NCBI GenBank assembly: GCA_022316685.1
Contig: JAKJHU010000063.1
Coordinates: 248,001-312,000 of the forward strand
Direction: 5' to 3'
Length of the DNA: 64,000 nucleotides
Origin: Progne subis subis
Taxonomy: Eukaryota; Chordata; Aves; Passeriformes; Hirundinidae
In this document: piece by piece, positions 45,701-57,435 of the stretch
How the letters are laid out: each line of letters begins with the position of its first letter
Position numbering within the stretch: position 1 is the stretch's first letter
Notes under the pieces: model-generated
The model's input: the letters and a program-made list of their open reading frames with translations, nothing else
Database searches by the model: none
Told to the model about the DNA's origin: nothing
Position numbers and translations under genes: made by a program

Positions 45701-48548
45701 GCTGACTCAGGTTTCCTATTTAATGGGCCTTGTCCAAAGTGCAATGAAGCTAGTGCAGAGGTCCCATTAAGCTTTAATAAGCCCCAGTTTAGGCCTAGAG
45801 CAGAATGGACATACTTATAGGCATGGAGGCATAGCAAAATTACAGTTTCACTGGGCTATCAATGTCTAACAGGCCAAGTAACTACCAGGATAAGTGTATG
45901 GATTTGTGTCAGTAATTTTCTAGTTCCATCATTTTAGTTCCATACTGTCAGGCTAAAATCAACTCCCATTGAACCTACAAGCAAAACTCATACTGATGTA
46001 GCCTGGATGTCCTCCTCATGGCTTTTGTGTTTTATGTAAATCCCTTGAGCTCAGAATATCAAGGACATTATTCTATACTGGAGTACAAATATCATCACAC
46101 TTGCTGTCATTTTTTATTAAAGATAATATGGTCCCATTCCTGTTTTGACTAAGTCTGCCCTAAAATTTCCAGTAATCTGTAGAAAAGAATCTGACTTACA
46201 TGCCAAGTCAGCTTATTTTTTTCATTACCCTTTGCTACCCTTCTGAATTTTCTCTGTCAAAATATAAATATACAAAACGTTCACTTTGGCTCTATGTCAT
46301 CAGCAGCTCCTAGGGTAAGGTGTTCCAGCTGATGCCTCATTTGTTTGTGGTGATCTCACATCATCTATGTTGTTCATCTTCTCTTTCAAATTTGGCTGAC
46401 CACCTTTGGCTCTCCACCATGCATCAGGAGAGAGGAATTACAAAAAGAAGAACTCCTTGCAAGCTGTTTTGAAACCATTTCCCAACGTTATTGTAATGAA
46501 ATGAATGGGAAGGTGAGGTGCTGTGCTCGCAAAAGTAGCAGCATCCAGGAGACCGCTGGAAGTTTGGGCTCGAGTTTGTGCTGCTGATAGAATGATTTGA
46601 GACCTCCTGCATGGCAGGATACCTTTGCCTTCAGGGGCTTGCAGAGAGGGGCAGCATTTGCCTCTGCAGCATCAGGGAGAGAAAGGATGGGACCAGACTG
46701 AAACCACAGCACTAAGAATCAGGGTACATAAGTTTAATTCCAGAATGTTCATTTAGGTTAGTCTCAAAGTCTCCAGGTGGAGGTGAAATACTGAGCAGCA
46801 TTGTCTTTGATGATTCTACTTTAAACCTCTATGAGGATGGGAAGATTTGCTAATGATGATAAAGGCTTATTTGGATATATTCACACAAATAATGCAGCAG
46901 ACATTGGTTATTAAGTAATGTAAGACTCATAATGGGGTAACATCTGCGAAATCTGGGTGATGGTATAGAGCTGATGATGCATACTTGGGGGGTGTGATGT
47001 GCATAAGCCAAGATTTTCATATTTAGTGAATAAACCTTATGAAGGTTTAAAAACAGTTAACACAGAAGGATAAACACAGAGCTTCACTTAAAACAGCTTA
47101 CACTTTTTCAACTATTCTCTTTGATTTCCTGTTTTGTATATCTAATGCTTGGCCACTACAGCTTAATTAGAAAATGCTGAGTATTATATCGATGAATGGC
47201 AGAAAACTTGTAATTTTTTATCCTTTGCCCTCATTTGAAATCCCACATGGTGTATTTTTAAATGGAAATGAATTATTATAGTATGACTAGCCATAAAGCA
47301 TTTTTTTCCAGAGAACCATGTCATGAAAGGGCATATGCACAGAGCTAAGTGTCTAAAATGAGATCTTTATAGCCAGCTGAGACACTGAGAACAATGGACT
47401 GAGAGTGGTCACTAATGACATTGTTAATGATAGATACCATTACCTTAGAACAGATGTCAAAGTGAAATAGCATTATAGCCTTCAAGATGGACTGCCTTGT
47501 CCTTCTGAGTAAATATATTAAGGTGGTTTGCAAGCACAAAACAGGGGGGTGTTTATTTTCTCTCCTTTTCATGAAATGCAAAGTATTCTGTGCATTTGTA
47601 ACATTTACCTGCAAAAAAGCTCAAGTAAAAAAAAACCCAAACTTTATGGGCAAAACATGCATATGGGAGAGCAAATATAAAATATTAGTCAGAAAATCAT
47701 ATGTATTTAAAAAAATAATAATTCTGAAGTAGGCCAACCTAGAATTAATCTATGCTAAGATCAAAGACCTAAATGGTGTCAGCATGAATTAGGAGGAACA
47801 GGAAATTTGGGTTGCTGTAGCTGTACCTAAAGACTGCAGAGAAATCTGCATGGTGGTAGGTTTAGGGCTCAATTTTAAGAATTGTATTTCTAATCTAGGA
47901 GATTAAAATTCTTTTGTCTGCTTGCCTACAAATCTCTGTGAGTGTGATTGCTCGGGTATAGGCAGCAATACAACTATGAAAACCTTTATTAAGTTAGGGA
48001 TATGCAACAGCGCAGGAGTAAAAAGATTAAAACAAAACAAGTTACCTGTGATTCTCATTTTATTTTATTATTTCTTTTTAGACGTGTATATGTAAAGTAA
48101 ATTTGATTTTAAAGTTGTAAATTGCATAAATGAAGCCAATTGAGCATATAAAGGCCAAAAAAAGCATTGTGAAATGTATGTGAGAAAACTGTCAGAAGAA
48201 AAGTAATTTTGTTTTTTTTATATTTTGACTTTTTGATTTTGTATTTTATTTACTTTCAATTCAGTAACAGATCCATAAACATGTATCAAACACATTACTA
48301 CAATTTGAATTGTAATTTTAAAGTACAATAAATACATAGTGTATGAAGTCGCTTCTAATGACTTATTTGGAACTTCAGATTGAGTATTGGTTGCAAATAC
48401 TTGTCATACAAGCTATATGGAAAGTTTGTGTTCTAGAGTGTTACTTCTCTGTACCTGTACTCTACTACAGTATTTATTCCTATATGTTTATATCTCTGGT
48501 TTAATAATGAAAAAAAGAATGGACATAGTCTTTTGGCCAGAACTGTAG
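42704..48548. other. Unique AT-rich non-coding DNA
   Basis: No gene, RNA or repeat family is recognised. A T14 tract lies at 45028-45041. 44280-44450 and 46480-46700 are GC-richer patches, open on both strands for up to about 75 codons, with no family resemblance. Frames elsewhere do not exceed about 90 codons. Confidence 0.7.
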
Positions 48549-48599
48549 TTTAAATTATCGTATCTGACAGCTAAATTGAGATATCCATCAAGCATACAA

Positions 48600-49553
48600 A
48601 TGAATATCCAAAATATTCATGCATTATTCGCCAGTTTTATCTCAATGATGTGCAGGGCTCCAGGATTATCATCTGCTATTGTAGCTCCACAAAGTGCTTT
48701 GCAAGGTACTAAGTGTGGTACCTACTTTAGAAGGGTAGCTCAGGCAAAGGTGGATGCTTTTATGCTCTCAGAATTGTTCAGTCAAATTAAATCTGCAGTT
48801 TTAACGGGGTTTGAAGCATGTCCTGGAACAGGGGTCATTTTGACTTTGCAGGGGGAGGAACATCAGAGGAGAGAGAATACAGATCATAAAAGCTTGGTCC
48901 AAAGTTCAGTGAGTGCCACAGGATTGTTTCCATTTCTACTGATTTCAGAGTGCTCTGGATCGAGCTCAGTGCATTGGTCTCAGATCAAATTTCAGCATAC
49001 TCACAAATCTGTGAGTTTTCCTCATACAGACAGGAAATTTCGGTCCAAATTTTGCAGCATTCCTGCCATACAAATCAAGGGAACTTGTTATTGCTCTTGG
49101 TTATTTCATATCCTGGGTAATAAGCAGGGAAAGTACCTCACTTCACATTTTGCTTCATGTACTGGTTCGTTATCTTTGAAGCAGGATTTTTATCATTTTG
49201 CTGCTGCACTGAACCTTGCCAAAAGAATCAGCAGAGGAGAGGTAAATGGAAATCCCTGTCCTTGCACTCCAAAGTGCCTGTTCTGCAATAAAACTGGGGC
49301 CGGCTGGGGGAATATGAAAAATTTACACAGACACACCCTTCTTAGCGTGAGCTTCCAAGTCCCCAAATCTGCTTTCAAGACAGGCAGCAGTGCTTGGAAC
49401 AGAAGGGGGATCCACAGCCTTTGCAGTATCGTGGAGAGAGGAGCTGTTCTGCAAAGTGACAACAAGCCTGAGCAAGCTGAGGATGAGCCTAATGAGCACG
49501 TGGAGGCAGAAGACAGTGATTTCCATGAGGTCCAGTGGGGTCTGTTTATTTGA
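48600..49553 (+). other. Longest open frame in the window (317 codons), unknown
   Basis: The frame is stop-free from 48549 (after a TAG at 48546-48548) to a TGA at 49551-49553; the first ATG is at 48600. It is more than twice as long as any other ATG-initiated frame here. No domain, signal peptide or membrane segment is recognised. From the ATG, residues about 220-229 read CPCTPKCLFC, a CxCx3Cx2C arrangement that could bind metal, and residues about 291-310 are strongly acidic. Composition is rich in Ser, Cys, His and Phe, which is common in translated non-coding DNA. Other frames nearby are also unusually open (126 codons plus at 49390-49770, 136 minus at 49193-49603), so locally low stop density may explain it. 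There is no CpG island or clear promoter upstream. It could be chance, a decayed retrocopy, a large exon of a non-coding RNA, or a young ORF. Confidence 0.3.
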
Positions 49554-49862
49554 GTCAGGATCTCTAATGAGCAGCTTGCTGGAGCTATGGTTATTGTCAG
49601 CACCTGTATCTGTTGCTGCTTATTGGGATTTCAGTTCAAACTACTCCTGGAAATGGGATTTGGCTTTACAATCAGGGTTTGAAATTACTCTTACATATTG
49701 CAACCTTTGTTGTACCATCTTTTCAGATCCTTGGCAAGAATTAGGGGTTGTAGACAGAGGACTTTTATGAGCTCAAACATGCTTGTGGCCACCAGACACA
49801 CAGCAAATCATAGAACAGGTGTCAGGCCAGAAGCCTCCATTATATATTTCCCCAAATTAAAA
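49554..49862. other. Unique non-coding DNA
   Basis: No gene recognised beyond the overlapping open frames noted for the preceding interval. Confidence 0.65.
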
Positions 49863-49893
49863 GGGGGGAAAAAAAAAAAGAAAAAAGAAAAAA
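49863..49893. repeat. Purine-only tract (G run then A-rich)
   Basis: A short G run followed by A runs broken by single G residues. A simple low-complexity tract. Confidence 0.9.
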
Positions 49894-52230
49894 CTAAGCA
49901 AAAAATCCACACATTTTACTGAAAAGCCTCTGTGTTAGAGAGCAACAAAATTTTAAGAATTTCTGCTTTGGGGCTGTAAATGAGTGAACCAGCTGAATAC
50001 TTACCTCCTTCTATAAGCAGGAATGTGAACATAAAAGCAAAGGGGTTTTTTTAAGTTTTCATGAATTTGAAAGCTATATTCAGAGATAACAGCCATGTGG
50101 GTTATGCACATGTGCAAGCAAGAAAAAGAGACTTGTAAAAAAGAGTCTCCACATCAGGAGTTCCTTCATTCATTCTTTTCCTAATACTTCATTCTCTCAA
50201 TACTTTTTTTTCCAATTCTAACAATTAATTTCTCCTCTCTTCCAAAATCAGCTGTGCCTCAGGCATGCTCTGCTGCTGATTCTGAGAAGGTTGTCTGAGC
50301 ATGTGTCACTAGAGGACACAAATAAATACTTACAGACCTGACTCCACAAGATGAAGGTTGAAGAAGAACCTTTTTATTTAGAAAATCCTCGTTTTTATAG
50401 GTTCTGAAGAATGACCAGGGATTGGAGAACAAGCTAACCACCTCTCCATCCCACTGGCCAGGCTGAAGTCAGTCAGCTGACTCTCATCAGAAAAGAATGT
50501 AGAAAACATGATGCTTACAGTACAGGTTGTGAGAATTCAGTTACAGAGCTGTAAACATCTCACAAAAGCTCACATAATATGGCAACAAGCATGTGAGCAA
50601 TCTAAGGGTGGGTGTTCTCTCAGAGTTATTTCATGGAGTAGGGTTTTAAAGAAACTTGAGAATATCAGAGATGGAGGGTACTTGTGCATGAGTAAACATG
50701 GCATTGAAATATTTTTTTCTTTTATTACAGTCCATGGAGGAAATGTTTTAATTTCTGGCTCTCTGTAAATTGTTGGTATAAAACTGGGAGGAAGCCTATT
50801 ATTAGCCCACAAATTCCTAGGAAGGATAAAAAAAAAAAAATTCTGATTTTCCTGGCTAAAAATACAAGTACAGTGGCATTAAGCTGATCCAGGCTCTGAG
50901 ACAATGGTTCTGAATCAATTTTATGTGTAGTATGTTTTATAACTTCACTTTGAGAAAGATGAATTTTTTTTCTTGGCTGTTGGAAAATAAAACAAATGGC
51001 TGACATTTGATCTGTTTGAGTACCCAACCATATTTTACTAGTCTTGTAAAACAGACTCTCTTAATCATGAGTGGAACTGTTAATTTCATCTCACTATGAG
51101 GTATGGAAGCTTGCAAACTCCTTTGCTAATGCTGATAAAACCCTGCTCCTTCCAGGAAAGGGTTCTTCCATACCACATCCTCTGGAAGAGTGACTCTCAT
51201 TGCTGAATTGTTTATGGACCAAACTGTCTCCTCCTGATTTATTTCACAGGAAGACCACTTTATCCAAGCAATTACACTGTTGAAAATTATATGCCCTTCT
51301 GAGCTGTTTTGAACAGGCAGGGATTAAAAAGAATTGCCTTGTTAGAGAACTGCAACCTAAGGATACAAAACAAATTCTCTTCTCCAAATATTCATAAATG
51401 TGTGCATGCTTTTATCTGTCTCTGCTGAAGAAAGAATAAAAGGTGTTACCCTCAAGTCTCTGAGATTTCTTGTGTTCTTAAAAAATAATTGGAAAGTCCA
51501 AGGTCAACAACCTTATTTTCTTTTTTTCTTTTTCTCCTCTTTTTCTTAAATGTAATAAGAAATATTTTAGCAAAGAAAAGCCACTCCTGTCCTAACATTG
51601 GAGAGGAATGGAGGTCTTCCTCTGAAACTCTGACCTGTAACTCCAAGAGCTTGCCTAGGAAGGGAGGTTGTCTGTTGCTCTAGTTAAATCATTCCTTTTG
51701 ACCAGTCATTTATTTATTTTTCCTCATGACCATGCTATGTCAGTTTAATGTTCCAGATGCCTGTGTTCTAAAAGCATCACACTCAATGCCTGTCTCTGAG
51801 AGATTTATGAGACAGCAAAAGAGGCCCACAAGTACAAACAGGTGTGAGTGAACTTAGATGAAATGCTGGATTTCTCCTGATTCAGTTTTAATCTCCAATA
51901 CTATGTCATCAGTCTTTTAAGTCTGAGAATTTAATGTGGCCTGAAATCTTCCATATATTGGAATGTATTGGTTCCAGCTCTTTGTTGTAGGTAAAATATG
52001 CTTTCCTTACTCCTATGGAAATAATGCGATGAGCTTATTGTTTCCAAAGATATCTTTTCTTCCTCCTCACATCTGGCAAAACAATCTGTATCTTTCATCT
52101 GAAACCCGTATTATTGTAAAATGAGATAAAGCAGGAGAAACAAGAATCCTCTGACCTGTGGGGGTCTTTCGATATTGAACTAAGCCAGCTATTTTCTCCA
52201 ATTGAATCAAAGCCCTTTTTTCTGGTTCAG
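49894..52230. other. Unique non-coding DNA
   Basis: No gene is recognised. An A13 tract lies at about 50828-50840 and a T-rich patch at 51515-51548. A strong donor-like sequence for the minus strand (CTTACCTCC at 50001-50009, reading GGAG|GTAAG) has acceptor-like sequence only 6 nt upstream, so no exon is proposed. Confidence 0.7.
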
Positions 52231-52278
52231 GCTTTTTTGGTTTTTTGGGGTTTTTTGTTTTTTTTTTTTATTTTTTCC
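52231..52278. repeat. T/G low-complexity tract
   Basis: T6 blocks separated by GG and GGGG, followed by a longer T run. It has no regular unit. Confidence 0.9.
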
Positions 52279-55200
52279 TTCATTTGGCAGTTTAGGTACT
52301 CAGACTCAAAAAGCTTTAGATTCAATAGAAGTGCCAGTAAGAAGCTGTCAGAATTTGGGGAATATTGACATTTTTCAGTGAAGCTATGGATGAAAACAGA
52401 AAAGATAAAACTGACACCATAAAACAAGGTGTAGATTCCTGTTCACGTTGCAGTCAATAACGGAGTTACTAAGATTTCACCCGAGGGATTTTTAAAAGCA
52501 TGTGGATGACCTGGAGCCCTTATAATGGGGTTTTATGGTGCAAAAACACAAGGTGCTTTTTTGACATTTCTGACTGTGACCCAAATTGAAGTGTTAGCTG
52601 GAATGGTATATTGTGATTTTCTCTTCTTGATGTCTACACTGGAACAAGGAGATAATTGAAACAACCCACGACACTGGGGTTTGAAATCTCTGACATTATT
52701 CAGATGAGGGAGGGGGGACAACAAAGTGTAAAAGGTTTTGTGCTTCTTTATTAACAGCTCTTGCTTGTGACATGCTCTTCTAAAAATTCAGTCTCTTCAC
52801 TGAATTATTGCAAATTGTCTAATAGGTGTTGTGTTTTCAGTCCTTCCTTATGATCCAGGCTTCCCTGCTACACACCACCCTCAAACTGCAGAGGAGCCTG
52901 AGTTTAAGTGCAATGTGTTTACAGCATTTTCTTCCTTTGTGTTACAGTTACCGAGAAGCTAAATGATAAATGGCCAGTGGTTTTTTCCATATATATTAAT
53001 AAAATTAATACCATATTTATACAGAATACTCAAGAAACAGTTAAAAGAAAGATGTATATATATATTCATAGATGTATATATATTTTCTATCACTGAAGTT
53101 TGTCTATCTCTCTAAAATAGCTACTTTTTATGCATATGGCCAAAATTCATCTATAGTGCAGTGAGTAAGGTTGAATTGGTGATTCATTCAGTTCCCTTTG
53201 TAAAGCTCCAGTTCCTTAGTACTTTATGCAGTCTGACCAAATCACTGGAGAGATTTTGTCAGTTAATTAACTTGAAGAAAGAAATAGCAAACAGCATATA
53301 TATAATGTTCAAGAAAAATAAAGATACCAGGAGTGCGCAATATACACGTCTTACAGATTTAAGCATGTGATTTGATTTGATTTTTGTTTTTAGTAATTCC
53401 TCAATAATAATGGTAATAACACTCAGTTTATTTAGGATGAGAGATTTTGGGGAAATTTTTCTTTGAGCATAATGAGGACATTTCCAATGACATCTTTTAT
53501 TTTCATTTATAAGAGAATAAATTATGTTTGTCTTATATGTTTGATTTTTTAAAGTACAGACAGTTCATTCTATGGATTCAGACTCAGGTTTCCAAAGCTG
53601 AAAATAATTCTAAGTGCTCTTAGTATCACTTGTGACTTTCTTTTGTATTGTGTTGAAAATAATAACCCTTTAAGATAACTACCTTTCTTTCCTCATGCAA
53701 TTTTGAGCTTGGCTACAAGATAAGCCATCGGATACAAAGATGCCTTCATAATATCTTATGTCTTTTCTTTCAAACCCCACATTTTCTGGTTTCTTTGACT
53801 TTGTAATCTCTTTTTTTCACTACTGATGGAATTTTTTCCCAGTTTCTTTCTACTGTGCTCCTGATGCAGTGCAGGGACTGCACTGACTGTGTACTGCTCA
53901 GCCCAGTGCAGGGCCTGTGCCTATCTTTGTTTAACAATTAGCTGCTCTAATGACTCTCACCATCTTCAGCTAAAACAAATGCCCAACAGGAAGAAAAAGA
54001 GATAATCATTCTTTAGCCAGACACACTGGGAACAATTAAAGGCAATGTTTCCCCTTGCAGAAATTTGCAAATCCAAATTTCAATGCATTGTGTCCATAGG
54101 CTCCAGATCATCTTCGAATCCCTGGGTAGGAGCAGCTCGCTCAGGGGCATGGGTTTTGTGTGGCAGAACCCACAGGTGAGCCCAGTGCAGCTATGACAGA
54201 GGTGCTGAGCCCATCCTGGGTTGGGCTGTGCTAGGACGTTGGATAAATCAGGATGTGGACAACCAGCATACAAGCATCTCATTTGTGAGAGGCTGAACAC
54301 ATTTAGAGACACATGAAGGACAACTTAAAGCTGTAAGAATGTAATGTAAAGGAGATAGTGCTCCTTTAATCCCAAAAGTAAAAGTAGTTTTTGCAAACAG
54401 GAGAGCTTAATAAAATCATTTGAAGCTTAAGGCTGACAGTAAGCGAGCCTTAAATGTGCCTACATGGTAAATGACTTCTCTTCCCTGCCTCTTAGTCATG
54501 GGAGGTGGTGTCAACGCCTGCCCTGCCTGAGTGCTTCACACACCCAGCCCTGAGGCACGTCGTGTTTTCAGTGATCTACTGCACAGACACTAATATTTGC
54601 TGCTTGCAAATACGAGCAGCAAAATGAAGACCTTAAGCTCTGGCTACCAGACTCATAAGATGTGTGGGGACATATAGTGGATTGTAGGCATCAAAATGAC
54701 CTGATGATTCATTTTTAATTCATTCCATCTGTGCATATTTGTGCCGGTGGCAAATTGTTGTTAAGGGCAGTTCTTTTTCTCTTTATGCTGTCTGTTTTGC
54801 AAACTAATATTTTATTGAAGTGTCAGTCGTCTGTGTGTGCACCGTCAGCTTGCTACAGGTTCCACAATGTGTAAACATTCTCTCGATGTGTTCTATGCAT
54901 GCAGGATGTGCAGGAACCAGTCAGAAGAACAGTAAAATTAAAGGTGAATTTGATCTTCCAGTGTAATTGTGCCACACCAAATGCAAGGAAGCACAAATTA
55001 AATGAGCATGCTTTTCTTTTTTATTATTATTTTTACCAGATCCAAGTATTATTTTCTTACAAGGGAAAGGAATATTTTGATAGAGTGTCTACAGTGGCTA
55101 TGAATCTAAAGCAGTGGCAGGACACAAGCAACCACAGGGTGCCAGTAGTAGGTGTTGGAGTTTGCTTTCCTACTTGACATCCCTTGGACATCCCATGAAA

Positions 55201-55395
55201 GAGTGAGATAAACACACAGTGCAAATTACGTCTGCAGTCACATCTGCTGGAGAGAGGAGCAGGTGTTATTCCCACATCGTTGTGCATTGCAACACTTGCT
55301 GTGTTTTCATGAAAAAAGAAAAAAAAAAAAAAAGCAAGCAGCAGTTTGTAACTGAGCCCTCCCAGGAAAAGATAGAGGAGTGTTGAACAGAAGGA
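52279..55395. other. Unique non-coding DNA with small repeats
   Basis: No gene is recognised. A 20-bp-period duplication of AGATGTATATATATA occurs at 53050-53064 and 53070-53084. 54110-54250 is a GC-richer patch within a 99-codon minus frame without a domain. An A-rich tract is at 55312-55334. Confidence 0.7.
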
Positions 55396-55482
55396 TGATA
55401 GAGGATGGAAGAGATCTGTAGTAGTCACCTTGCCCAGCTTCCTTCTCAAAGCTTGTGATTTGCCAGCTGCTGCTCAGCCATG
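55396..55482 (-). mobile_element. Probable CR1 LINE 3' remnant
   Basis: GAGGATGGAAGAGATCTGTA (55400) followed by TCACCTTGCCCAGCTTCC (55425) and TCTCAAAGC (55445) aligns in order with the CR1 3'-end phrase 'AGGTTGGAAGGGACCTCTGGAGATCATCTAGTCCAACC...GCTCAAAGCA'. The following GCCAGCTGCTGCTCAGCC may match 'TCAGCTAGAGCAGGTTGCTCAGG'. Orientation is the same as for the copy at 2902-3172. Divergence is high, so the call rests on ordered partial matches from memory. Confidence 0.5.
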
Positions 55483-57410
55483 GTGTTCTGGCCTCTCCTC
55501 AGCTACCACCCACTTGATTGGCCTGAGAGTTTGGGGAGCAGAATTAAACGTTTTCTTCCTGTGTTTAAGTTTCTTGGTTCCCACAAAGTGAGTCTGACTG
55601 GGCAGTCCTCCTTTCTCTGCTCATATCTCCACCTTCCATCCCACTCCTGCGTGAGTGGCAGGCAGAATCTGGCTCTGAGTGTGTTGAATGAACAATTGGA
55701 TTGGGAGCAGCAGCAAATCCCACCATCCCACTGCAGCTATGAGCTTTTAGTAAATAAATGGGAAACATTTCACATAATTAAACACCATCTCAGGAAACTG
55801 TGGAAAAAAACTGCCCTAATTTAGAAAAGCATTCAGAATTGCATATAAAATATGCTGCTTAAATGTATTTCATAGTGAATTTTCAGCAGGAGAACCTCTG
55901 AATACATTCATGAAAGATCACAATCAGCATACGGTCTTTCAATCTGTCAGGGTTTTTTTGTGGGGCATGCTGTTGCTAACACTGCTTTAATAGCTTTGTT
56001 GCATCCAAACTTCACCTGCCTCCCCCCCGCCCCTAAAATCTCCCATTTAACCGGGGTTCTCATTTTATAAATCACATTTTGTAATAGAAGTCAGTTTTGT
56101 GTGCCCCAAGTGGGTAAGCGTTTCCATCCTTATATCAAGAATTAAACATCTCCTGAGAAGGAAGAGAGGTCAAGTGCTGTAATAAACCAGATTCCATCAA
56201 GAATGTGAAAAAATGCTGCTCTGAGCAAAGCTAAATGGAAGTATATCTGGATTGGGATGTGATATGAAAGAGTAATGAATAAGCTGAAGCTATTTCTAGA
56301 GTTTATACTCACTGTGGCTGATTCCATCTCATTCTTTCTGACACTGTTATTTACTCTGAATTACAGTGAAAGCTCTTAATACATACATGATGTATTCAGA
56401 AGGGCAGGCCCACAGCCAGTTCTGAGTACCTTAATTTCACAATACATATCTTTGCCTTTTGACTATGGACCTTAAAAACTTATTGAACTCTTGGAAATGA
56501 AATCGGACTGGGGAGTAAGCATAAACTAAGCACATGCTGGCAGGTACTGAACAAGAAAATAGTTTCACCAGACTTGTGGTCCAGAAAGAACAGTGACTCT
56601 GAGAAATCTGTCAGTGTCATCCTGTAGCTGAGGAGGTTACTTTGCCACATTCATTACACTGGAAAATCTCTTCTTGTTTTTAGTGGAAATGCTATTTTTC
56701 ACTGAAATTTTCTACTTGGTAGCATACCACAATATCGTTCCCATTTAATCTATTAAATTACCAAAGAAATAAAATACAAATTTTAATATTTAGCAGAAAC
56801 ACAAGGCTGTATTTATTAGCTAGCTGTAGTATTTATTTTGGGCAATAAATCTGGTAATTTTCTTTTTTAATGAAAAAAACTGCAAATACCCTGTCCCTTT
56901 CCTGCTCCTTACACATTCTGAATATCCAACTAACTGACAGAGATGAAATAAAATTTTGATACTTATTATGAACAGAACACATATTGCTTGAAGTAAACCA
57001 TAAAGTTTTTAATCTAATGAAGTATAATACATTATTTAAAATATATGTTATCCCTTTGTTTTCATTTCTGATGGAATAATGTTGAATATCACCATTTAAG
57101 TCTAATCTTAAAAAAATATTACTTCGTATGCAAACTGCAACAGATGTGGCTGAGAACAGAGAACATTATATCAATAATGTTCACATTCTTGGTAGTTGGT
57201 AAAAGATGACAGATGGAATTCTCTGGGGCATATCAGTCATAAATAATGATGAGAAATTTCTTCAGTTTCTGAAGAATTACTCAAAAAAACACTAATTCCT
57301 ACTGTTTATTTTTAAGTCTATGTCTGAAAAAATATTTTTGGGCAATTGGTGATTACTCCTAATTTACTTTTCTGAAATGGTGTTTTTTCTGTATTGGTTG
57401 AAAATTCACC
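55483..57410. other. Unique non-coding DNA
   Basis: No gene is recognised. A 114-codon plus frame (55480-55824) has no domain. A C-rich run CCCCCCCGCCCC lies near 56023-56034. Confidence 0.7.
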
Positions 57411-57435
57411 TTTTTTTTTTTTTTTTTTTTTTTTT
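57411..57435. repeat. T25 homopolymer tract
   Basis: Twenty-five consecutive T. Read on the minus strand it is A25, but there is no AATAAA at the expected distance, so a retrotransposon tail is not supported. Confidence 0.97.

Noticed and set aside
46520..46550. GTGCTCGC word resembling the start of U6 snRNA
   Set aside because: The match ends after eight bases; the following sequence does not continue as U6.
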